Shown in pieces: positions 21,185-32,665 of a DNA stretch of 64,000 bases. This DNA is from Kappaphycus alvarezii. Taxonomy: Eukaryota > Rhodophyta > Florideophyceae > Gigartinales > Solieriaceae. A model generated the notes under the pieces. It was not told the DNA's origin. It did no database searches and saw nothing but the letters and a program-made list of their open reading frames with translations. The stretch lies in NCBI GenBank assembly GCA_002205965.3, contig NADL03000053.1, positions 434,001-498,000 of the forward strand, written 5' to 3'. The translations under genes and the position numbers were made by a program. The first letter of the stretch is position 1, and every line of letters starts with the position of its first letter.

Positions 21185-21502
21185 TTTTTAGACAGCTGCG
21201 CTAATCAACACATGACGAATCAACGTGATGCTTTACTTGACTATGAACCAGAAGAAAATGCTGAGAATACTGTAAAAACAATATCCGAGGGTGAGAAACT
21301 TAAAGTGAAGAATCATGGTACAGTGTATCTGAAACAGCATATAGACGATGAATGGAAGACCATTCGTTTGAATCGAGTCGCTTATATGCCAGATTTCAGA
21401 CCAAGTCTGGTGTCACAGCCCTTGGCACAAAAGGCAGGTATAAGCATTCAGTATCTAGGAGGTTCTACTAATATGATGGCTAGACATGGTACTATCACTT
21501 AA
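21185..21502 (+). pseudogene. Ty1/copia protease start, unit B
   Basis: FLDSCANQHMTN aligns with the copia protease active site DSGA-x-x-H, with Gly replaced by Cys. The frame continues through NHGTVYLKQHIDDEWK, VAYMPDFRPSLVSQPLAQKA and ends at MARHGTIT. The pattern V-x-Y-x-P-x-L/F-x-x-x-L-x-S is typical of the region before copia integrase. No integrase, RT or RNase H follows. Confidence 0.72.
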
Positions 21503-22371
21503 ATGATCTTCGAAAGTAATGAAGGACATGGAATTTTTGAGAAGTCTCCAATTCCCTCACGGCCACATTCCTTACAACATCGTTTAGCACTGCACATGAA
21601 TCCAGTTGCCACCCTCCAAGAGTGGAGATTGGCACAAGCACGAGCCTACCCCTGTTAGAAGTCGCGAGAAAAGATTGATATATTCTCTGCTTCGCATTTC
21701 GCGCTGCATTCAGAGGTGACACCGGGGTTGAAGGCCCTCAGTCTCCTGCTGGAGGAACATGTGGTATTCCAACGTTTCAAGGGTAGGATACACTCTGCTT
21801 CGGTGATGATTAGGTGGTTGCTAGCTTGCATGCATCAAAGCCACGGAGTCAAGGAGCGCGCCACATTTCTAGGGAATATATCTGCATGCGAGAGGAAGTG
21901 GATGCGCTGGTATTAAGAGGCGAGTCGTATTACTTTCACGAGAAGGTAATTAGTCGGAAATCGTTTTCTGCCGACCAAGGTGTTTGAAAGAAGAGAGTCC
22001 ATCAAACGAGGTGTTTGAAGTGGGTTGGTGGTGACCTTTGGAAGTCAGGGAAGGACCAAGAGGACGGGAGACGCCAGGCCATCCTGGACGAGGGCTTCGA
22101 GTCATCAAGGCCATGTGTGTCTTACAGATCGCTCTTCCTCGCTTCGAATCCCCGTTGTGTCGACTTTTATTTTTGCCGCTTTGGCTGTATTGTCATTCCT
22201 CGCCCCTACACCACGTTGGACCCATCTGGGGAAGGCGTGTATGCGGAGGCCGTTCTCCTCGATCAGGTCCGGCAGTGCACAGTGCACTTTGCCGCATTTA
22301 ATCAGTGCGTGTTTTCCACAACAAACGAGGGGACCTAGCACTTGCTGTCTCGTTTGTTTCACTTTAAATTT
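21503..22371. other. Unassigned unit segment between copia and LTR-c (B)
   Basis: All units keep this ~0.87 kb. Plus-strand frames 21716-21916 (LKALSLLLEEHVVFQRFKG) and 22015-22338 (DFYFCRFGCIVIPRPYTT) and minus frame 22105-22521 overlap. None is recognised. One plus frame has a hydrophobic run (STFIFAALAVLSFLA), but it competes with two other open frames on the same bases. Confidence 0.4.
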
Positions 22372-23849
22372 TGATAGGGATAAATCTAACGAGGATGATA
22401 TTCTCAGGGCCAGTTTTCTCAACACGGAGGCATTGCCGCATTGCCAATGACAAGATTGCTGCCAAAGGTTGGTTGGGTGGACGAGAAGAGTGAAAAAGGA
22501 TGGGACACCGAGACGAAACATGGTAGATAAAAAAGGGAGGGGCTACTATCTATGCTCGAGGGCTAGTGTTGAAGAAATGTTTCTTACGGCAGAAGCTGGA
22601 TTTCAACTTCTAGATTACTCAAGTGTGCACTTGGAGTTGTTTCCCAACTTGCTTCCCCTCTACAAGGGAAAACAGTTTACTCAGCTTATATAGATTTTTA
22701 GGCTAACTTTAAGGTCTCAAACAAATACACTTAATAGGTACCACGAAATGACTTGAATAAAATCATGTGAGCGAGAAAGAATATTACCAGGTACTGCCAG
22801 GAGTAATAACTAAAATTACTCTCCATAATCTTATCTCTCGAGATCAGAGCCAGAACACACCTCCAAATATCTATACCCCAATTCAGTCCGCACGGATTCT
22901 GTCGAACGGCCCACAATGATAGATAGCCTCCTCTCACATATTCAGCTCCTCCAATATCTCCCCAAGACCTTCAACCTCCGCTTCATCCCAGTTAAAAGAG
23001 TCAGAAATAAGAATACGATTACTCCTCCAATCTCTTCTGCCTCCTCCACAGCAGCTCCCACACTTTGCACACCAGTGGCTCCCAGGGGCTAACTCAGTCC
23101 TTATCACCTTACTACCCTTCCACATCAGCCTCAACCTCCCCCTCTTCTACTTCCTCCATTGCCTCCTCTTTCTCTACGTCCTTCTTGGCATCTTCTGCCT
23201 CCTCGAAGCAGTGACGACGGGCCCTCCCCGAACGCATTCCCGATCCACTCTTCTGTGGCCCTCTACGTAGTCGGTAGGCCCATCGGCTATCAAGTCCAGA
23301 GCGTTTACGTGACAGCAGGCTGTGGATGTTTTGGAGATGGTGAGGGACGGGCGGAGGTTAGTCATGTGGAGGGCGAAAAGGGGGGGTGAGCCGATGGGGT
23401 GGATGACGGCGAGGGATACACTTCAACAATCGTGACGTGGAGCTTTACGTAGGTTGACGACTTCGAAAAGTTTCACTACCTTGGGCGAAATATAAAATGC
23501 AAGGCAATGTCGCAGCGTTGAATTTCACGCAATCGATGCAATGGAAAAAATGTTTCTTGACAAAATATCATAACTGAATTTGGAGGGCGAAGCGGATCAC
23601 GAGTCGCAAGATTTCTTTTTGGAAAAGGAGGACCAAAATCCTCAGAGATAACGTAGAAAATGGAGTTGCACAGTGGGTGAGGCTCTAGTTGCCGAAGGAT
23701 GTGAAATGAAAACGAGAAGCATAACCAATAAATCTTTCCTCGAGCTGATCCAGCTAACTACACGGAGGAGATCAACATTGCGACTTTCATTCATCCTAGT
23801 GTTTTGGACCAGGCGTTAGTACCCTATGCACTACCTTGCTACTCTAACA
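22372..23849 (-). repeat. LTR-c, unit B
   Basis: This is a complete 1478-bp copy. The palindromic leader hairpin CAAGTGTGCACTTG is at 22620-22633, followed by the AGTTG-tttcc-CAACT hairpin. Its high-coordinate end is the B/C unit boundary. Confidence 0.85.
22870..23365 (-). pseudogene. Acidic ORF inside LTR-c, unit B
   Basis: The frame starts at 23365 (MTNLRPSLTISKTST). It leaves frame after RECVRGGP, while the Glu-rich part (AKKDVEKEEAMEEVEEG) is in another frame. The C-terminal counterpart of the LTR-1 motif (HCGPFDRI) lies near 22900. Confidence 0.5.
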
Positions 23850-24737
23850 CTAGGGAAGCCAGGCGGATAACGATGCTGCAAAGACTCTTCTCGTGATCGA
23901 TGCGAGGGCCTTTCGACACCCGGGGACCTGAGCGGTCTGGGAACCGGAACTTCTAGACGCGAAGGCGAAGATCGTATCCGTTCCAAAAAGCCCCGCTCGG
24001 GGTCCAGAAATATGGGCGGATCAACTTCAACAGGGCCACCAAGCGGCCCCACCGGTGTGCATGCAGCACCGGAGTGACTCACGCGCACTCCATCGACATA
24101 TTAGTGGCCGTCATCGGCGCCGTGCTGTTCATGCCCCATTCTGCGACTAAGTTGCCAAACTGGTGGGGGAGTGGATCCAGTTCAAGACCGGCGTCCTCCA
24201 TCGCCTCCTGGGCCGGATGTGGCACGACTAGGGCTGTGTCCCATCCCTCTGCCAGTACGTCGGCCCCATGGGGCCCCATCCTGGAAACAAAGAAATAGCC
24301 GTCCATTAGCTCCAGGCGCTGCGGAATCTCCATGAATGGCACCCGTCTCATACGCATGGGAGGTATCTGTGTCACCGAGATATCCAGGTCGAGTATGACT
24401 GCTCGAGGCGCTGATACCGATCCCTCCCATCGCGTTCGCAAATAGCCATCGCATGCCATTCCCCCCTTTCCCTTTCCATCCTTAAGTCTATATGTCCAAA
24501 GTTGACGTGATACTGCGCGCAGGCCAAGCCAATTATCCTCTTCCTAATCTGGATGTCCTCCCCAGAACTCCGATCCGTGTCCAGCTCCGTCCTCCACCAT
24601 GTTTTTTCGCCGGTATAAATCATAGCGTTCATCAGTCCCCCGATGCTCGACACTCCTCGACCATTGCAGAGAGAGACGTCTGCCCCACCTCCGTCCAGTT
24701 TCGAGCAATTCCTAGCGCAGTCTCAAGCCCGGACACC
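23850..24737 (-). pseudogene. C-terminal extension of the cyclin gene, unit C (cyclin box deleted)
   Basis: Frames 24372-24653, 24079-24459 and 23831-24088 give the extension seen in unit B, ending SLQHRYPPGFPSVRVAR, with the stop inside LTR-c at 23831. At 24737/24738 the sequence jumps from ggacacc directly into LTR-b (tcgccctccctg), removing 2.18 kb that holds the cyclin fold. Confidence 0.7.
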
Positions 24738-25495
24738 TCGCCCTCCCTGACCTTGGCCTATCCTTACCGCGATCCTCTCCAAATTCATGTCCATCTTATC
24801 TACATATTTTTATACTGTATCCACCCCTTTAAATCGATCCCGAATCAAGTTGTTTTCCCTTTTCGCTTACCTACTCCTCCAAATTCATTTTTGAGAAAAA
24901 GGGCGCAAATCCACTATTACAAATCCCCTTGTAGATTTATTTTACCTATTGCATGTCTATAGAGTGCGCCTCCGTGAGGCTATTTGAACCCCTTTATTCC
25001 AGGTTTGAAACGTCCCCGATCATTGTACTCACCACCACTCTCCCCCTACCCATTTAAAACACCCTCAATTGCCTACCACTCCCCAAAGACCACCAAAATG
25101 GACAACCTAAGCCCCTCTAAAAGCATTTCCAAAAGTCGCTCCCCCCCCTTACTCCATTCTCTTACTTCCTATTCGATCCACTGTCCGTGATGACCATCTA
25201 CGCCAAAAAACCAAAAAGAAGGTGATCGAATTTGTGCGTCGCTCTTTCATCGAAGATGAGACAGAAGGGGGCTGCGAAGACCTTCCAGAAGTGGGAAGCG
25301 CCGGAATTAATCTACGAGAATGGGTTGACGAGGAGGTTGACGACAAAGGCACGGAGGAGACCTTGGAGAAGGACGAGTAGGATGAGGGGAGGGAGACATG
25401 AAAATTGTCGGAATGGTGGGGCCGGGGCTGGACAGTATGGACCAAGTGGTCCCGACGCTGGAACCGGATGGGGCATCTTTAGTGGTTTAAATATT
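24738..25495 (+). repeat. LTR-b, truncated at both ends, unit C
   Basis: The first ~110 bp of LTR-b are missing because of the deletion. The rest, including the acidic ORF region, matches unit B. Confidence 0.75.
25099..25490 (+). pseudogene. Acidic ORF inside LTR-b, unit C
   Basis: The start MDNLSPSKSISKSRSPP differs from unit B by a shifted SKS. The KKVIEFVRRSFIEDET motif is present after a frame change. An in-frame TAG follows LEKDE at 25378, where unit B reads GAG, a difference shared with unit D. Confidence 0.5.
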
Positions 25496-25611
25496 ATTAG
25501 GTTTACATGCAATTGCATGAAACATACAGGTTGGTCATTTAGAAACGGACGCACGTGCATTTGGTCACAGCGAGGCATTATCAATATCCAATGCATCGTC
25601 TTCACAACTTT

Positions 25612-25835
25612 TGTTGTGTGAAGGTGATTACCTCAGCAATACCCTAGAGCTAGTGAAATGGAGCTGTGTATATGTGAGTTGAGCTATTCAAAGTCACTGA
25701 GCTAAAAGTAACGAGTACGAATTACTCAGCTTGACATCTAAGTTCTACACAACCAAGACTAGCATCTTGGTCTCCGTAAGTTTCGTACCTGGACTAACCG
25801 CCAGTTTTCGTTCAAACTATATCAAAACTCTCACA
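25612..25835 (+). repeat. Ty1/copia 5' LTR, unit C
   Basis: This is the unit C copy. It shares with unit D the variants gagctaaaag and gagctattcaaag, where A, B, E and F lack them. The primer site follows at 25836-25851. Confidence 0.5.
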
Positions 25836-25854
25836 GGTTGTGGGCCCAGAAACC

Positions 25855-26647
25855 ATGATGAACACCATGAGATATACGATTGAAAAGTTAACGAAGAATA
25901 ACTACTGCGTGTGGGCGTTGCAGTTAGTCCTTATTTTGGAATCTAGTGATTTCTGGCGCTTTGTTGAAAGAGGCCTTGATTTCGAAACGAAGATTAAAAA
26001 GGACGATTCCGTGGATGTTGTGTCAAAGAAAAAGAAAGAACATAGGCTACAGCAACAGTGCTCGGCCGAAATTTTACTGAATGTTGACTCTAAATATTTG
26101 CCTTCATTGGCAAGGAGGCGGAATCCTAAAGAGGTATGGGATGCTCTGGAGAGCTTGCAAAGAAGCAAGTCTTCAGCAAGTCAGTACACTCTGAGAACAA
26201 AAATGTTCAGACTCCGTATGAAGGAGGGTCTGTCTATTAGGTCACACATTGAAGAAATACGTGAAATTGAAAATGATCTAGCATTAAGTGGCTATGTGAT
26301 CTAGAATCCAAAGACGAAAATTTTGCTCTTTTACAGGGCTTGGGGAAGGATTACGAAGTGACAAAAGCGGCGCTTCAGAATAGTATGGATTTGCCATTCG
26401 AGGAAACTGTCTCCAGGTTAGAGATAGAGAAGGGGAACTGAGCATAAAAAGAAAGAGTAGCAAAGATAAAACAACGACATTCTACGCTGGAAAGGGAAAC
26501 AATAAGCGGAAACCATTTAATGGAAAGTTTCATGGTTGTGGAAAACGAGGCCATCAGTTTTACATGTGCTACCTTAATCCAGAGTCAAAGAGTTATGGGC
26601 CTCATTTTAAAACCACCCTGAAATTGAGGAAGGAATTCGCAGTCTAA
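25855..26647 (+). pseudogene. Ty1/copia gag fragment, unit C
   Basis: This is the best-preserved N-terminal half: the frame is open from the ATG at 25855 to SGYVI at 26304, including FWRFVERGLDFETKIKKDD, which is broken in B, E and F. After the shared frameshift, the second half has an additional one-base loss near 26427 (gagatagagaagg). Confidence 0.8.
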
Positions 26648-26761
26648 ATGAGAAGACAGAGGCTTAGGATGAGAGAGACAATACTGCTGGTATTGAAGGC
26701 GGCAGTAGTGACACACCATGTGTTGCCTTTGGTGCTGGAATAGAGGACATGAGCACTTCAT

Positions 26762-27081
26762 GATTTTTAGACAGCTGCGCTAATCAACACATGACGAATC
26801 AACGTGATGCTTTACTTGACTATGAACCAGAAGAAAATGATGAGAATACTGTAAAAACAATATCCGAGGGTGAGAAACTTAAAGTGAAGAATCATGGTAC
26901 AGTGTATCTGAAACAGCATATAGACGATGAATGGAAGACCATTCGTTTGAATCGAGTCGCTTATATGCCAGATTTCAGACCAAGTCTGGTGTCACAGCCC
27001 TTGGCACAAAAGGCAGGTATAAGCATTCAGTATCTAGGAGGTTCTACTAATATGATGGCTAGACATGGTACTATCACTTAA
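26762..27081 (+). pseudogene. Ty1/copia protease start, unit C
   Basis: It has the same DSC active site and the same open frame to MARHGTIT as unit B, with Asp for Ala in EENDEN (shared with D). Confidence 0.7.
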
Positions 27082-27948
27082 ATGATCTTCGAAAGTAATG
27101 AAGGACATGGAATTTTTGAAAAGTCTCCAATTCCCTCACGGCCACATTCCTTACAACATCGTTTAGCACTGCACATGAATCCAGTTGCCACCCTCCAGAG
27201 TGGAGATTGGCACAAGCACGAGCCTACCCCTGTTAGAAGTCGCGAGAAAAGATTGATATATTCTCTGCTTCGCATTTCGCGCTGCATTCAGAGTTGACAC
27301 CGGGTTGAAGGCCCTCAGTCTCCTGCTGGAGGAACATGTGGTATTCCAACGTTTCAAGGGTAGGATACACTCTGCTTCGGTGATGATTAGGTGGTTGCTA
27401 GCTTGCATGCATCAAAGCCACGGAGTCAAGGAGCGCGCCACATTTCTAGGGAATATATCTGCATGCGAGAGGAAGTGGATGCGCTGGTATTAAGAGGCGA
27501 GTCGTATTATTTCACGAGAAGGTAATTAGTCGGAAATCGTTTTCTGCCGACCAAGGTGTTTGAAAGAAGAGAGTCCATCAAACGAGGTGTTTGAAGTGGG
27601 TTGGTGGTGACCTTTTGGAAGTCAGGGAAGGACCAAGAGGACGGGAGACGCCAGGCCATCCTGGACGAGGGCTTCGAGTCATCAAGGCCATGTGTGTCTT
27701 ACAGATCGCTCTTCCTCGCTTCGGAATCCCCGTTGTGTCGACTTTTATTTTTGCCGCTTTGGCTGTATTGTCATTCCTCGCCCCTACACCACGTTGGACC
27801 CATCTGGGGAAGGCGTGTATGCGGAGGCCGTTCTCCTCGATCAGGTCCGGCAGTGCACAGTGCACTTTGCCGCATTTAACAGTGCGTGTTTGCCACAACA
27901 AACGAGGGGACCTAGCACTTGCTGTCTCGTTTGTTTCACTTTAAATTT
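27082..27948. other. Unassigned unit segment between copia and LTR-c (C)
   Basis: This is the unit C copy of 21503-22371. The minus frame 27578-27901 and plus frames 27591-27944 and 27601-27879 overlap, and none is recognised. Confidence 0.4.
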
Positions 27949-29425
27949 TGATAGGGATAAATCTACGAGGATGATATTCTCAGGGCCAGTTTTCTCAACA
28001 CGGAGGCATTGCCGCATTGCCAATGACAAGATTGCTGCCAAAGGTTGGTTGGGTGGACGAGAAGAGTGAAAAAGGATGGGACACCGAGACGAAACATGGT
28101 AGTAAAAAAGGGAGGGGCTACTATCTATGCTCGAGGGCTAGTGTTGAAGAAATGTTTCTTACGGCAGAAGCTGGATTTCAACTTCTAGATTACTCAAGTG
28201 TGCACTTGGAGTTGTTTCCCAACTTGCTTCCCCTCTACAAGGGAAAACAGTTTACTCAGCTTATATAGATTTTTAGGCTAACTTTAAGGTCTCAAACAAA
28301 TACACTTAATAGGTACCACGAAATGACTTGAATAAAATCATGTGAGCGAGAAAGAATATTACCAGGTACTGCCAGGAGTAATAACTAAAATTACTCTCCA
28401 TAATCTTATCTCTCGAGATCAGAGCCAGAACACACCTCCAAAATATCTATACCCCAATTCAGTCCGCACGGATTCTGTCGAACGGCCCACAATGATAGAT
28501 AGCCTCCTCTCACATATTCAGCTCCTCCAATATCTCCCCAAGACCTTCAACCTCCGCTTCATCCCAGTTAAAAGAGTCAGAAATAAGAATACGATTACTC
28601 CTCCAATCTCTTCTGCCTCCTCCACAGCAGCTCCCACACTGTTGCACACCAGTGGCTCCCAGGGGCTAACTCAGTCCTTATCACCTTACTACCCTTCCAC
28701 ATCAGCCTCAACCTCCCCCTCTTCTACTTCCTCCATTGCCTCCTCTTTCTCTACGTCCTTCTTGGCATCTTCTGCCTCCTCGAAGCAGTGACGACGGGCC
28801 CTCCCCCGAACGCATTCCCGATCCACTCTTCTGTGGCCCTCTACGTAGTCGGTAGGCCCATCGGCTATCAAGTCCAGAGCGTTTACGTGACAGCAGGCTG
28901 TGGATGTTTTGGAGATGGTGAGGGACGGGCGGAGGTTAGTCATGTGGAGGGCGAAAAGGGGGGTGAGCCGATGGGGTGGATGACGGCGAGGGATACACTT
29001 CAACAATCGTGACGTGGAGCTTTACGTAGGTTGACGACTTCGAAAAGTTTCACTACCTTGGGCGAAATATAAAATGCAAGGCAATGTCGCAGCGTTGAAT
29101 TTCACGCAATCGATGCAATGGAAAAAATGTTTCTTGACAAAATATCATAACTGAATTTGGAGGGCGAAGCGGATCACGAGTCGCAAGATTTCTTTTTGGA
29201 AAAGGAGGACCAAAATCCTCAGAGATAACGTAGAAAATGGAGTTGCACAGTGGGTGAGGCTCTAGTTGCGAAGGATGTGAAATGAAAACGAGAAGCATAA
29301 CCAATAAATCTTTCCTCGAGCTGATCCAGCTAACTACACGGAGGAGATCAACATTGCGACTTTCATTCATCCTAGTGTTTTGGACCAGGCGTTAGTACCC
29401 TATGCACTACCTTGCTACTCTAACA
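27949..29425 (-). repeat. LTR-c, unit C
   Basis: This is a complete copy of 1477 bp. Its right end is the C/D unit boundary. Confidence 0.85.
28689..28943 (-). CDS. Acidic ORF inside LTR-c, N-terminal part, unit C
   Basis: This is the longest intact version in LTR-c. It runs from MTNLRPSLTISKTST through DLIADGPTDYVEGHRR to the acidic repeat EEAEDAKKDVEKEEAMEEVE, then stays open to VEADVEG. Compared with LTR-1 it has the same layout: basic start, GPTD motif, then Glu-rich region. An upstream in-frame Met at 29006 exists, but homology with LTR-1 favours the Met at 28943. Function is unknown. Confidence 0.5.
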   Translation of the reverse strand: MTNLRPSLTISKTSTACCHVNALDLIADGPTDYVEGHRRVDRECVRGRARRHCFEEAEDAKKDVEKEEAMEEVEEGEVEADVEG

Positions 29426-30316
29426 CTAGGGAAGCCAGGCGGATAACGATGCTGCAAAGACTCTTCTCGTGATCGATGCGAGGGCCTGCTTTCGACACCC
29501 GGGGACCTGAGCGGTCTGGGAACCGGAACTTCTAGACGCGAAGGCGAAGATCGTATCCGTTCCAAAAAGCCCCGCTCGGGGTCCAGAAATATGGGCGGAT
29601 CAACTTCAACAGGCCACCAAGCGGCCCCACCGGTGTGCATGCAGCACCGGAGTGACTCACGCGCACTCCATCGACATATTCGTGGCCGTCATCGGCGCCG
29701 TGCTGTTCATGCCCCATTCTGCGACTAAGTTGCCAAACTGGTGGGGGGAGTGGATCCAGTTCAAGACCGGCGTCCTCCATCGCCTCCTGGGCCGGATGTG
29801 GCACGACTAGGGCTGTGTCCCATCCCTCTGCCAGTACGTCGGCCCCATGGGGCCCCATCCTGGAAACAAAGAAATAGCCGTCCATTAGCTCCAGGCGCTG
29901 CGGAATCTCCATGAATGGCACCCGTCTCATACGCATGGGAGGTATCTGTGTCACCGAGATATCCAGGTCGAGTATGACTCTCAGAGGCGCTGATACCGAT
30001 CCCTCCCATCGCGTTCGCAAATAGCCATCGCATGCCATTCCCCCTTTCCCTTTCCATCCTTAAGTCTATATGTCCAAAGTTGACGTGATACTGCGCGCAG
30101 GCCAAGCCAATTATCCTCTTCCTAATCTGGATGTCCTCCCCAGAACTCCGATCCGTGTCCAGCTCCGTCCTCCACCATGTTTTTTCGCCGGTATAAATCA
30201 TAGCGTTCATCAGTCCCCCCGATGCTCGACACTCCTCGACCATTGCAGAGAGAGACGTCTGCCCCACCTCCGTCCAGTTTCGAGCAATTCCTAGCGCAGT
30301 CTCAAGCCCGGACACC
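29426..30316 (-). pseudogene. C-terminal extension of the cyclin gene, unit D (cyclin box deleted)
   Basis: It has the same 2.18-kb deletion junction as unit C (30316/30317). Here frame 29761-30315 reads from the end of the cyclin region (LETALGIARNWTEVGQTS) straight into NAMIYTGEKTWWRTELD. This is the evidence that the extension belongs to the cyclin protein. A frame change near 30030 splits it from frame 29532-30038. Confidence 0.7.
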
Positions 30317-31075
30317 TCGCCCTCCCTGACCTTGGCCTATCCTTACCGCGATCCTCTCCAAATTCATGTCCATCTTATCTACATATTTTTATACTGTATC
30401 CACCCCTTTAAATCGATCCCGAATCAAGTTTGTTTTCCCTTTTCGCTTACCTACTCCTCCAAATTCATTTTTTGAGAAAAAGGGCGCAAATCCACTATTA
30501 CAAATCCCCTTGTAGATTTATTTTACCTATTGCATGTCTATAGAGTGCGCCTCCGTGAGGCTATTTGAACCCCTTTATTCCAGGTTTGAAACGTCCCGAT
30601 CATTGTACTCACCACCACTCTCCCCCTACCCATTTAAAACACCCTCAATTGCCTACCACTCCCCAAAGACCACCAAAATGGACAACCTAAGCCCCTCTAA
30701 AAGCATTTCCAAAAGTCGCTCCCCCCCCTTACTCCATTCTCTTACTTCCTATTCGATCCACTGTCCGTGATGACCATCTACGCCAAAAAACCAAAAAGAA
30801 GGTGATCGAATTTGTGCGTCGCTCTTTCATCGAAGATGAGACAGAAGGGGGCTGCGAAGACCTTCCAGAAGTGGGAAGCGCCGGAATTAATCTACGAGAA
30901 TGGGGTTGACGAGGAGGTTGACGACAAAGGCACGGAGGAGACCTTGGAGAAGGACGAGTAGGATGAGGGGGAGGGAGACATGAAAATTGTCGGAATGGTG
31001 GGGCCGGGGCTGGACAGTATGGACCAAGTGGTCCCGACGCTGGAACCGGATGGGGCATCTTTAGTGGTTTAAATA
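30317..31075 (+). repeat. LTR-b, truncated at both ends, unit D
   Basis: It has the same truncation point as unit C and is almost identical to it. Confidence 0.75.
30679..31071 (+). pseudogene. Acidic ORF inside LTR-b, unit D
   Basis: It carries the unit C variants (SKSISKSRSPP and the TAG after LEKDE) but keeps a G that unit C lost in the VDEEVDD region. Confidence 0.5.
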
Positions 31076-31193
31076 TTATTAGGTTTACATGCAATTGCAT
31101 GAAACATACAGGTTGGTCATTTAGAAACGGACGCACGTGCATTTGGTCACAGCGAGGCATTATCAATATCCAATGCATCGTCTTCACAACTTT

Positions 31194-31417
31194 TGTTGTG
31201 TGAAGGTGATTACCTCAGCAATACCCTAGAGCTAGTGAAATGGAGCTGTGTATATGTGAGTTGAGCTATTCAAAGTCACTGAGCTAAAAGTAACGAGTAC
31301 GAATTACTCAGCTTGACATCTAAGTTCTACACAACCAAGACTAGCATCTTGGTCTCCGTAAGTTTCGTACCTGGACTAACCGCCAGTTTTCGTTCAAACT
31401 ATATCAAAACTCTCACA
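31194..31417 (+). repeat. Ty1/copia 5' LTR, unit D
   Basis: This is the unit D copy, followed by the primer site at 31418-31433. Confidence 0.5.
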
Positions 31418-31436
31418 GGTTGTGGGCCCAGAAACC

Positions 31437-32234
31437 ATGATGAACACCATGAGATATACGATTGAAAAGTTAACGAAGAATAACTACTGCGTGTGGGCGT
31501 TGCAGTTAGTCCTTATTTTGGAATCTAGTGATTTCTGGCGCTTTGTTGAAAGAGGCCTTGATTTCGAAACGAAGATTAAAAAGGAAGATTCCGTGGATGT
31601 TGTGTCAAAGAAAAAGAAAGAACATAGGCTACAGCAACAGTGCTCGGCCGAAATTTTACTGAATGTTGACTCTAAATATTAGCCTTCATTGGCAAGGAGG
31701 CGGAATCCTAAAGAGATATGGGATGCTTCTGGAGAGCTTGCAAAGAAGCAAGTCTTCAGCAAGTCAGTACACTCTGAGAACAAAAATGTTCAGACTCCGT
31801 ATGAAGGAGGGTCTGTCTATTAGGTCACACATTGAAGAAATACGTGAAATTGAAAATGATCTAGCATTAAGTGGCTATGTGATCTAGAATCCAAAGACGA
31901 AAATTTTGCTCTTTTACAGGGCTTGGGGAAGGATTACGAAGTGACAAAAGCGGCGCTTCAGAATAGTATGGATTTGCCATTCGAGGAAACTGTCTCCAGG
32001 TTAGAGATAAGAGAAGGGGAACTGAGCATAAAAAGAAAGAGTAGCAAAGATAAAACAACGACATTCTACGCTGGAAAGGGAAACAATAAGCGGAAACCAT
32101 TTAATGGAAAGTTTCATGGTTGTGGAAACAAGAGGCCATCAGTTTTACATGTGCTACCTTAATCCAGAGTCAAAGAGTTATGGGCCTCATTTTAAAACCA
32201 CACCTGAAATTGAGGAAGGAATTCGCAGTCTAAA
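31437..32234 (+). pseudogene. Ty1/copia gag fragment, unit D
   Basis: It is open from 31437 to DSKY, then has a private nonsense change (TTG to TAG at 31680) and an inserted T near 31728. The zinc-knuckle region is further shifted (GCGNKRPS, where others read GCGKRGHQ). Confidence 0.75.
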
Positions 32235-32347
32235 TGAGAAGACAGAGGCTTAGGATGAGAGAGACAATACTGCTGGTATTGAAGGCGGCAGTAGTGACAC
32301 ACCATGTGTTGCCTTTGGTGCTGGAATAGAGGACATGAGCACTTCAT

Positions 32348-32665
32348 GATTTTTAGACAGCTGCGCTAATCAACACATGACGAATCAACGTGATGCTTTA
32401 CTTGACTATGAACCAGAAGAAAATGATGAGAATACTGTAAAAACAATATCCGAGGGTGAGAAACTTAAAGTGAAGAATCATGGTACAGTGTATCTGAAAC
32501 AGCATATAGACGATGAATGGAAGACCATTCGTTTGAATCGAGTCGCTTATATGCCAGATTTCAGACAAGTCTGGTGTCACAGCCCTTGGCACAAAAGGCA
32601 GGTATAAGCATTCAGTATCTAGGAGGTTCTACTAATATGATGGCTAGACATGGTACTATCACTTA
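32348..32665 (+). pseudogene. Ty1/copia protease start, unit D
   Basis: It has the DSC active site as in other units. The frame breaks after MPDFRQ, where two bases are missing relative to unit C. Confidence 0.68.

Noticed and set aside
22038-22301. Membrane protein (hydrophobic run STFIFAALAVLSFLA)
   Set aside because: The same bases are open in two other plus frames and one minus frame, and the frame is not better preserved between units than the others.
14617-23849. Macro-repeat unit as a standard LTR retrotransposon with LTR-c ends
   Set aside because: No TGG primer site lies inside the 5'-side LTR-c and no polypurine tract precedes the 3'-side one, so a normal replication cycle is not supported.
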